From positions 34,310,501 to 34,374,500 of the forward strand of contig CATNEN010000038.1 in assembly GCA_950097015.1 (NCBI GenBank): a stretch of DNA of 64,000 bases, read 5' to 3'. The stretch comes from Macrostomum hystrix (Eukaryota > Platyhelminthes > Macrostomidae). Positions 50,837 through 61,200 of the stretch are shown here, in pieces. The stretch's first letter is position 1. Each line of letters begins with the position of its first letter. The notes below the pieces were generated by a model. That model saw nothing but the letters and a program-made list of their open reading frames with translations. It did no database searches and had not been told where the DNA came from. Both the position numbers and the translations under genes were made by a program.

Positions 50837-53800
50837 ATGATACTTCTTACAATGATTGCTCGTGTCTCTGATGGTCTGCCATTGGCTGCCTCAATTCACA
50901 ATGAAGATGTAAGTATTTTATGCAAACAGATGTAAAATGTTTTTGTTGAAACTATTATCAGGCCTAGCTTACAAAATATCAAACACGAATGTATTTCTAA
51001 GTCAAACCTAAAGCCGAGTCCCAAAGTTGAAAGTTAGCTGTTGAAAATTTAGTTTTGTATTTATTTCTGTTATTATTCTTATAGTATCAAGTTATTAACA
51101 TTATTAGCATTATTTAAGTTAGGAAACTATGTTGTATTTTCCATTTAGTTGTATGATCTAGTCTGTCAGTACAAGACTAGTGATAATATTTTCAATATAT
51201 ATATATTATGCCTATTCATTTTTATGTCTAGGCCTATAGATAGGCCTAGCAAGTATAGTCTAGGAAGGCTATATGACAATATGTCTAACCGTAGAAGTAT
51301 ATGTAATAGGCCATATTTGATTTCAGATTTCTATAGCTTTTTGGTCAATTCAAAACATTAGTTTTATTTCAACAACAAAGAACTTTGTAAAAAAAGCTAT
51401 TTTAGTATTTCAAGGAGAGTTTCTTAATAGAATTTAGAATGTACAAATGTAATTATGTTTCATAGCAACAAAAACAGAACATAGTAATTTTCACTGTTGC
51501 AAATTCAATGCTGCCATATTTGATATTTGTCATATTCATACTTGAGCCCCTGTTGCATTTTAATTTTCACTCCGAGTTTGCAGAAAACAAAACTAAACAT
51601 AATTAATTGACAAAGAAATCATTCTGATTTTATGAAAATAGGTTTAAGCTGTATACTAGTTTAAGCTAATTATTTTTTGACAGTTATCTATGCATATAAG
51701 CTAAACTAAGATAGAAAATATCAATAGATTGGCAGTTGTATAGTACTATGTTATTACCAAAGCTTTTTGTTCTCACTCAACTTTGATAAATAAGCACTTG
51801 TTATGATAATGTGTTGAAAGCTATAAATTTTTATTAAAAAGTAAAGAACTCGCCCATCTTTATTTGCATTTAGGCCTTCTTTCAACTCTTCTAGTTGATC
51901 CTCTTAAATATGCCCTTTGTTACATCATGATTTTTTTTTTATTTTGTTGTCATTAATACATACTTTTCCTAACCGATAACAATATAGTTTAGCTTGAAAA
52001 AAATCTAGAGAAACAAAATAATTTACAGGCTTTTATTTTCGAAAAAGCTTGTGTCTTAGCTAGAGTAGCTTATTGTAAATTAGATAAATTTAAATCCCAA
52101 AAATTTACTAAAACCAATAGGATTATTTAAATGGTTTAAGATGTAAAAGCATATTAAATGTCTTTAAATGTAAAAATGGGTTGAGGTATCTTGATTAGAC
52201 AAGTAGTTGCCACTATTGTGCAAGAAATTAAGTAGTTTTATTTTTGTGCACACCTAGTTATAGACCAATTCATAAAACCACAAAAATATACTATGAGACA
52301 TTTTCTGGATATTGAATAACAATTAAATACAGGAAATACAAGTACTTTTAATATGTGCCAAAACGCTTCCTTACAGCAATAACTGATAAATAATATTTTT
52401 GCCATTCAGAAATTTGTTTATTTCGGATAAAAAAGCAAATTTTTTATTTATATACCAAATACTTATTATTTTTCTATCAGTTAAATTGGCAATAATATTC
52501 TCAACTCTCTTTGCATTTTTATGTCTAGTATGTGAAAAAAGCAAACGAATTAGAGTGCAGTAAAATGCTGCTGACTTAAAGAAACAAATTTTGTGACATA
52601 TTTTTAATCATGAATATTAAATCTGTCTTTTCTCCCCTAAATCCAATTTTGATACAACAATCAGACTGCGCCAAACATGCCCGAGTACCAGAGCAAAGCT
52701 AAGCAACTGTTTCGTAGGCTCAATGCCACCTCGCCGTCACGCTGCAGCTTGGAGTCAGGTGCTTACACATTCCAGTGAGTAGTGAGCAGCTGGCCTTTCA
52801 TAGACACATCTGACACACTATCGATTGCTCAGTTCATAGACACGTCTGACACACGATCGATTGCTCAGTTCATAGACACATCTGACACACGATCGATTGC
52901 TCAGTTCATAGACACATCTGACACACGATCAATTGCTCAGTTCATAGACACATCTGACACACGATCGATTGCTCAGTTCATAGACACATCTGACACGATC
53001 GATTGCTCAGTTCATAGACACATCTGACACACTATCGATTGCTCAGTTCATAGACACGTCTGACACACGATAGATTGCTCAGTTCATAGACACATCTGAC
53101 ACACGATCAATTGCTCAGTTCATAGACACATCTGACACACGATCAATTGCTCAGTTCATAGACACATCTGACACACGATCAATTGCTCAGTTCATAGACA
53201 CATCTGACACACGATCAATTGCTCAGTTCATAGACACATCTGACACACGATCAATTGCTCAGTTCATAGACACATCTGACACACGATCAATTGCTCAGTT
53301 CATAGACACATCTGACACACGATAGATTGCTCAGTTCATAGACACATCTGACACACTATCGATTGCTCAGTTCATAGACACATCTGACACACTATCAATT
53401 GCTCAGTTCATAGACACATCTGACACACGATCAATTGCTCAGTTCATAGACACATCTGACACACTATCAATTGCTCAGTTCATAGACACGTCTGACACAC
53501 GATCAATTGCTCAGTTCATAGACACATCTGACACACGATCAATTGCTCAGTTCATAGACACATCTGACACACGATCAATTGCTCAGTTCATAGACACATC
53601 TGACACACGATCAATTGCTCAGTTCATAGACACATCTGACACACGATCAATTGCTCAGTTCATAGACACGTCTGACACACGATCGATTGCTCAGTTCATA
53701 GACACATCTGACACACTATCAATTGCTCAGTTCATAGACACATCTGACACACGATCGATTGCTCAGTTCATAGACACATCTGACACACGATCAATTGCTC

Positions 53801-55067
53801 AGTTCATAGACACATCTGACACACTATCGATTGCTCAGTTCATAGACACATCTGACACACGATCAATTGCTCAGTTCATAGACACGTCTGACACACGATC
53901 GATTGCTCAGTTCATAGACACATCTGACACACGATCAATTGCTCAGTTCATAGACACATCTGACACACGATCGATTGCTCAGTTCATAGACACATCTGAC
54001 ACACTATCAATTGCTCAGTTCATAGACACATCTGACACACGATCAATTGCTCAGTTCATAGACACATCTGACACACTATCGATTGCTCAGTTCATAGACA
54101 CATCTGACACACGATCAATTGCTCAGTTCATAGACACGTCTGACACACGATCAATTGCTCAGTTCATAGACACATCTGACACACTATCGATTGCTCAGTT
54201 CATAGACACATCTGACACACTATCAATTGCTCAGTTCATAGACACATCTGACACACGATCAATTGCTCAGTTCATAGACACATCTGACACACTATCAATT
54301 GCTCAGTTCATAGACACATCTGACACACGATCAATTGCTCAGTTCATAGACACGTCTGACACACGATCAATTGCTCAGTTCATAGACACATCTGACACAC
54401 TATCAATTGCTCAGTTCATAGACACATCTGACACACGATCGATTGCTCAGTTCATAGACACGTCTGACACACGATCAATTGCTCAGTTCATAGACACGTC
54501 TGACACACGATCAATTGCTCAGTTCATAGACACATCTGACACACTATCGATTGCTCACCAGCTCACATTATTACATTTCAATTTCATTTTCTCGCCAGCT
54601 ACCAGATCGATGCGGGCGTGTGCTACCTGGCCCTGACTGGCTGCAATTTCTCTAAGCGTCTCGCATTCGCCTACCTAGACGATCTCAGGCGAGAATTTGT
54701 CGAAAGATTCGAAGCCAGCCGTGTGGACTCAGCCGCCCGGCCCTATCATTTCATAGAATTTGAGCAGTACATTAAAAAAGCTCGCAAATCGTTTGTAGAT
54801 AGTCGGGCTTCTAAAAATCTGTCGATGCTAAGCACCGAACTTCAAGATGTTCAAAGAATCATGGTTGAGAATATGGACGAGGTCCTAGCCAGAGGTGAGA
54901 CATTGGCAACCCTTGACGACAAGGCTAGCCACCTGTCATCACTGTCTCGCAGCTATCGCAGCGAAGCCACGTATTTGAATTTGCGCTCCGTTTATGCCAG
55001 ATACGGCATCGCGTGTGTTGTCATCTTCCTGCTATTCTGCTACGTTTACTTCAAGTTCCTGTGGTAG
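50837..55067 (+). CDS. SEC22B: SEC22 R-SNARE of the ER-Golgi route
   Basis: Exons 50837-50908, 52665-52774 and 54599-55067 (stop TAG) join in phase into 216 residues, the normal SEC22B size (215). SEC22 is a tail-anchored R-SNARE that drives fusion between ER and Golgi carriers. The small first exon encodes MILLTMIARVSDGLPLAAS, nearly identical to vertebrate SEC22B. The longin domain continues through GVCYLALTGCNFSKRLAFAY. The SNARE helix holds STELQDVQRIMVENMDEVLA followed by the zero-layer Arg of RGE, and the C-terminal anchor is IACVVIFLLFCYVYFKFLW. The ATG is fixed by homology because exon 1 is only 24 codons. Intron 1 (1.76 kb) has no array; intron 2 is one array. Confidence 0.96.
50909..52664. 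other. SEC22 intron 1, no array
   Basis: AT-rich unique sequence between GTAAGT and ACAATCAG. It is the only long intron in the window in which I see neither a tandem array nor a SINE. TAGGCCTA-type palindromes occur near 51220-51245. Confidence 0.6.
52795..54557. repeat. 36-bp minisatellite filling SEC22 intron 2
   Basis: About 49 units of 36 bp, core GCTCAGTTCATAGACACATC then TGACACACGATCAATT, with G/A and GATC/TATC variants shuffled among units. It begins about 20 bp after the donor at 52775 and ends 41 bp before the acceptor at 54598. Homogeneity is very high. Confidence 0.96.
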
Positions 55068-55221
55068 CCGGGCTTCTTGACAGACATTCTATTTGCGTTT
55101 TTTTCATGGAGCTCTGAATATGGTGATGGCAAGAGACAACTGCTAAAACTATCCTGCCAAACAGGGCAGGGTCACTTTCTCGTTTTTTTGCTTCGGTTTT
55201 TTTTATAGAGAATGTGCACTT

Positions 55222-56650
55222 TAGGAATTGTACAGTTAGGGATGCTACAGTTTAGGGAATGTGTAGGTAGGGATGGCATACAGTTTAGGGAATGTATAGG
55301 TAGGGATGGCATACAGTTTAGGGAATGTGTAGGTAGGGATGGCATACAGTTTAGGGAATGTGTAGTTAGGGATGCTACAGTTAAGGGAATGTGTAGGTAG
55401 GGATGGCATACAGTTTAGGGAATGTGTAGGTAGGGATGGCATACAGTTTAGGGAATGTGTAGGTAGGGATGGCATACAGTTTAGGGAATGTGTAGGTAGG
55501 GATGGCATACAGTTTAGGGAATGTGTACAGTGTAGGTAGGGATGGCATACAGTTTAGGGAATGTGTAGTTAGGGATGGCATACAGTTTAAGGAATGTGTA
55601 GTTAGGGATGGAATACAGTTTAGGGAATGTGTAGTTAGGGATGGAATACAGTTTAGGGAATGTGTAGGTAGGGATGGAATACAGTTTAGGGAATGTGTAG
55701 TTAGGGATGGAATACAGTTTAGGGAATGTGTAGGTAGGGATGGCATACAGTTTAGGGAGTGTATAGTTAGGGATGGCATACAGTTTAGGGAATGTGTAGG
55801 TAGGGATGGAATACAGTTTAGGGAATGTGTAGTTAGGGATGGAATACAGTTTAGGGAATGTGTAGTTAGGGATGGAATACAGTTTAGGGAATGTGTAGGT
55901 AGGGATGGCATACAGTTTAGGGAATGTGTAGGTAGGGATGGCATACAGTTTAGGGAATGTGTAGGTAGGGATGGCATACAGTTTAGGGAATGTGTAGGTA
56001 GGGATGGCATACAGTTTAGGGAATGTGTAGGTAGGGATGGCATACAGTTTAGGGAATGTGTAGGTAGGGATGGCATACAGTTTAGGGAATGTGTAGGTAG
56101 GGATGGCATACAGTTTAGGGAATGTGTAGTTAGGGATGGCATACAGTTTAGGGAATGTGTAGTTAGGGATGGCATACAGTTTAGGGAATGTGTAGTTAGG
56201 GATGGCATACAGTTTAGGGAATGTGTAGGTAGGGATGGCATACAGTTTAGGGAATGTGTAGGTAGGGATGGCATACAGTTTAGGGAATGTGTAGTTAGGG
56301 ATGGAATACAGTTTAGGGAATGTGTAGTTAGGGATGGCATACAGTTTAGGGAATGTGTAGGTAGGGATGGCATACAGTTTAGGGAATGTGTAGGTAGGGA
56401 TGGCATACAGTTTAGGGAATGTGTAGGTAGGGATGGCATACAGTTTAGGGAATGTGTAGTTAGGGATGGCATACAGTTTAGGGAATGTGTAGGTAGGGAT
56501 GGCATACAGTTTAGGGAATGTGTAGGTAGGGATGGCATACAGTTTAGGGAATGTGTAGGTAGGGATGGCATACAGTTTAGGGAATGTGTAGGTAGGGATG
56601 CTACAGTTTAGGGAATGTGTAGGTAGGGATGGCATACAGTTTAGGGAGTA
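55222..56650. repeat. 33-bp minisatellite 3' of SEC22
   Basis: About 43 units of 33 bp, core CAGTTTAGGGAATGTGTAGG then TAGGGATGGCATA. It starts about 150 bp after the SEC22 stop and lies before the first AATAAA, so it may be within the 3' UTR. Eleven-codon periodicity gives spurious long frames on both strands. Confidence 0.95.
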
Positions 56651-58059
56651 TGTCGTATAGGGAATACGCAGTTTAAGAAAATCCTATTTAGAGCACGTGC
56701 AGTTGAAGGAATTTGAAGTTAAGGTAATATTTTAGCCTGAACTGCCGATCTAAAATAGGGTATTAGCCGTGAGTGGCATTTTTGTGTTGATCTGTCAATC
56801 CGATCTCTTAACTATCATCGTAGTCTTCATTTTTACAGTGGCTAGAGCAAATCGATTCTCAATTCATGACAAGATATCGCAGGAAATTCACAGTTTCTTT
56901 ATGTAGTTTTCTTCGTTCAGTCTTAAATTTTACGAAATTAGAATTTTGATTTAGCATTCTTTGTCGCGTGATAGAGTGCGCGACTTCATTTGATTGGCTA
57001 TATTTTGATCAGTCTTTCTAATTATTTTGTTCGCGTCTAAATTGCAGTGCTGTGTAGTTGTGCCTTGATTTTTAATCAAATCAGCATAATAAAATGTTCA
57101 GATTTTTTATACTTATTTCTACGTGTTTAATTCTATTTTTGGTGCTTTTGCAATCTTTGCAAATTTGACAAATAAAAGGTTTTGTTTTTAATTTTTTAAT
57201 TTTGATTTTTTAAGTGCATCTTTTGTATATCTTTTTCTTTTTTAAATAGGTTTAAGCTGTTGGGTCTTTAGACAAGTCAGGCCTTCGCATCACACATAGT
57301 TCTGTATGCTATACACCAACTAATGAAAGTAGCTACCAATTCTACATTTCAGTGATATGAAGCTGCGCAGAACTAAGTGTCCAGTCTAAGGACACAAATT
57401 AATGTCCGTGGACTCTGAAAATCGAACTTTATAGTTTGTACCAGTTTTTTGGCAAAGTAATAAATTATTTATCAGTAGGAAGACCACGCTATTTTGCCCC
57501 CTGGGGAAGGTGCACAGGGGTATTCAAAATCACACTGCCTAGTTCGCGATAGCTCCCAAAACGAATGACCGATTTTCGTGACAGTCCACCATATGGATTA
57601 AAATTTTCCGCCCTAAACTATGAACTAATTTCCAAAGACGACTGATGTCGGCATCGTCGAAAAAGAAAAAATTAACATTTTAATCTTTTAATATCTCGAC
57701 GACGTTTTTGTGATTCTGGAATTTGTTTAATCGGATAGAGTGGAAAACTTTTGCCCGTGTTCTGGATTTTCATGCCGATTGGTTGCTTTTTTTTGTAGAT
57801 TCAGAAAAGAAAAACTTCGCGCATTTGAAATTATCCCCATGGCCTTTCTACTGTTAATAAAGCAGCTTTACTGACATTCCCAGACTCACAGACTCACATA
57901 TAAGTGCAATGTTCAGAAATACAGTTGCTCTAATGGGACCAAATAGTGGAGTGATAAATTTTATTTATGTGTTTGACGAAGAGCCATATGAGCTGTATAG
58001 ATTTACTACTTGTTTACTAAGCTCATGCCTATATTCTAAGACATAATATCTAGTGCATA
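56651..58059. other. Spacer between SEC22 and AAK1
   Basis: AT-rich spacer. A block at about 57480-57870, with mixed composition and CCCCTGGGGAAGGTGCACAG, reads like an interspersed repeat, but I cannot identify it. No gene seen. Confidence 0.4.
57088..57093 (+). terminator. Candidate poly(A) signal for SEC22
   Basis: First AATAAA after the 33-bp array; another follows near 57170. Using either would give SEC22 a 3' UTR of about 2 kb containing the array. Confidence 0.3.
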
Positions 58060-58076
58060 CATTTTTGTTGTTACAG
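58060..58076 (+). other. Acceptor-like site in the AAK1 5' leader
   Basis: CATTTTTGTTGTTACAG ends at 58076, 149 bp before the ATG, with a CAG-repeat-containing leader after it. Candidate trans-splice or 5'-UTR acceptor. Confidence 0.45.
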
Positions 58077-58225
58077 CCAAAGCCTCAGGCCCAGTGGCAG
58101 TTTAGTACCAGCAGCAGCAGCAGCAGGTGTCTGCGGCGGAGGCTCAGCGGTTGTATCTGACTATTGATTAGCACTTAAAATAGCCCTTTAGCCTGTTTGA
58201 ACAAAATTTGCTGAATCACCCGAAA

Positions 58226-61200
58226 ATGAAGGGCTTCCTTTCTAAACTGGGCGGCGCGCCCAACTCCGGGTCGTCTCCGGCTTCGTCGGCTCCAGCTGGC
58301 GGCTCCTCTTCGCACGACGCTAGCTCCGGCGGCGGCTTCATTGGCAAAACTTTTCATCTGCACCGCTATCAGCTCATTGTTGAAGAGATGATCGCCGAGG
58401 GCGGCTTTGCCATTGTGTTTAGAGTGCGCAGCCTGCAGGACGGTAGAATATTTGCGCTCAAACGGACCTGCGTCAACAATGAGAATAGTCTGCAGATCTG
58501 TCAGCGCGAGATTACCATTGTGGTGAGAGATTGTACTTTTAGTTCTTTTGTCTGACTTTTTTAGTTATCATATACAACCCCCATTTCTAACCCTGTCGCA
58601 AGATGTTAAAAACCAACACCCTCGAGTGTCCTAGCTCATAAGAAAGACTCCCTTGTCTAAACAGGTCAACGACAAAGACACCCCCAATGAGTGTGTAAAG
58701 ATATTTGGGACAAATATGACTGAAGAGGTTAGGGACAAAGACACCTTGGGTGTGTGTTTTGCTGTCAGGGACAAAGACACCCCTGGGTGTGTTTTGCTGT
58801 CAGGGACAAAGACACCCCTGGGTGTGTGTTTTGCTGTCAGGGACTAAGACACTGAAGAGTTTTGCGTGTTGATCAGACACACGAAACTCCCACTTCTAGA
58901 CAATGGGGAACAATTGCCTAGGAACAGTCACGTGACACTTAATGCAATTGCTTCTTATTCCTTAAGTAGTTTGTCGTCTTCTGGGTCCTTGTAGTCCTTG
59001 TTCTTGTTCTTCTTATTCTGGTCGACCGTGAAGGTTTCGAGTCTGTGTTTCTTGAGTCTTTGTAGTCTTGTCTTCTTTGTCTTCCTGGCAGCTGCTTGAG
59101 TTTGTCTGTTGGCCAATAAATGACGAGAGCGAATCAGATTACTTGTCGGTTTCCTCGAGCTCCGAATTCACAATAAAAACGTGCGCCCTAGTGAACAATT
59201 GAAATCTCTCTTGTATATATCTAATGAGGTCCTCCTGAAGGGCGTCTTCTTCGTTACCTCCGAATGTTTTGTCCGGTGGACTTCCGGTGGACCGCTCCGA
59301 GTCTGAATTTTCAGCTCAGATTTTCGCTTGTATTTATAGTAAAATTTTGGGGGAAAACCGGTTCTACTACCGGGTGTTTACTTAGGTCACACATATTTGT
59401 TTAGTGAGTCATGATTGTGAGTTTTACCATATTTGGAATATTGTGTAAATACAAATGCAGAAACCGATGAGTCATAATTGTTTGTTTTACCATATTTGGA
59501 ATTCAAGCAAATCCAGCTGTCGAGAACCGGTTCTCCGGTTTCATGTCACATGACTTTGTTTCTAAAAATAGCGCATGACTCATTCCTAAAAATAGATTAA
59601 ACTTTCTATCTATGGTTTCCTTGTGATATTACTTTAAGTAGCGCGTTTAAGCAAATGGAATATTTTACTACTCTCTACAACACCCCTGGGAGTGTGTTTT
59701 GCTGTCAGGGACTAAGAAACCACTGTGAGTGTCTGAAGATGCCAGGGACAAAGACACCTCAATGAGTGTCTGAAGACGTCAGGGACTGTGTTAATGAGTC
59801 GATAAACTACAAACACACGTGAATGCGTCTTAGTTGAAAGGTTAATGTAAAAGATAATGTCTTTCACATGAAAGTAAAAGTCGTGTCTTAAATACGTAGC
59901 AATTTCGAAATTGAAGATTTTATGTTATGCTGTTATAATGTTATGGTTTCATTGTAGTAAATAAAATGCTAATATGAGTTTCTCATTTGTCGGCTTCGCT
60001 AGCTAATATCCAGAAATCTGTAGCTATTTTTAGATACTTTCGAACTGTCGAGATAATGGCCTGTCAAAATGTTCGTAAGTACTGAGCTCGCTGTTCATCA
60101 CCACCGCTCCCCACTCAACAATTTTCAGCGCTCCCTGACTCACAAAAACATCATCAAGTACGTTGACGACTGCGTTAATCACCTGCCAAATGGTGTCTAT
60201 GAGGTGTTGCTACTCATGGCCTACTGCAAGAGTGAGTATATGATTAACTATAAGACACACGATGATATTGATTAGCTTGTGTTGATGATAATCCCTTAAA
60301 CATATCTTAACAATGATTCCTAGTGTCACTAATGATCCCTTGCTTCGTATATGATCCCAATTAAGTCGTGTATGACCCCTATAGATTCAGTCATGACCCC
60401 TAAAAATTCAGTATGACCCTATAGATTTGCTTATGACCCTTAAAGATTCGGTCATGACCCTACAGATTTGGTTATGAAATCCATAGAATTGCTCATGGCC
60501 CCAATAGTTCACTCATGACCCCAAAAGATTCGTTCATGACCCAATAGATTCGGTTATGACCCTTAAGATTCACTCATGACCCCAAAAGATTCGCTCATGA
60601 CCCAATAGATTCGGTCATGACCCCTAAAGATTCGCTCATGACCTAATAGATTCGGTCATGACCCCTTAAGATTCACTCATGACCCCAAAAGAATTGCTCA
60701 TGACCCCAAAAGATTCGCTCATGACCCAATAGATTCGGTCATGACCCCAAAAGATTCGCTCATGACCTAATAGATTTGGTCATGACCCCTTAAGATTCAT
60801 TCATGACCTCAAAAGAATTACTCATGACCCCAAAAGAATCGATGATGACCTAATAGATTTGGTCATGACCCTAAAAGATTCGCACATGACCCAATAGATT
60901 CGGTCATGACTCCTATAAAATTGCTCATAACCGACCCATCGTGCCCGCAGACACAGTCGTTAGCCAGTTGAACGACTGCGCCCAGTCGGGCAGCCATCTG
61001 ACTGAAGCGCAAATTATGCGCATCTTCTGCGACGTCTGCGAAGCCGTCTCCCGCCTTCATCACTGCCACACTCCTGTGCAGCATCGAGATCTCAAAGTTG
61101 AAAATGTGCTCATTGACGACAGCGGCAATTATGTACTGTGCGACTTTGGCAGTGCCACCGTGAGAGTGCTTCAGCCCGCTCTTCAGGGCGCCGTGCCAGT

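Noticed and set aside
55381-56635. Open frames of 370-396 codons on both strands 3' of SEC22
   Set aside because: The 33-bp unit is eleven codons without a stop on either strand. No conserved sequence, start context or splice signal supports a gene.
55222-56650. Interstitial telomere repeat (TTTAGGG)
   Set aside because: TTTAGGG occurs once per 33-bp unit and is not itself tandem.
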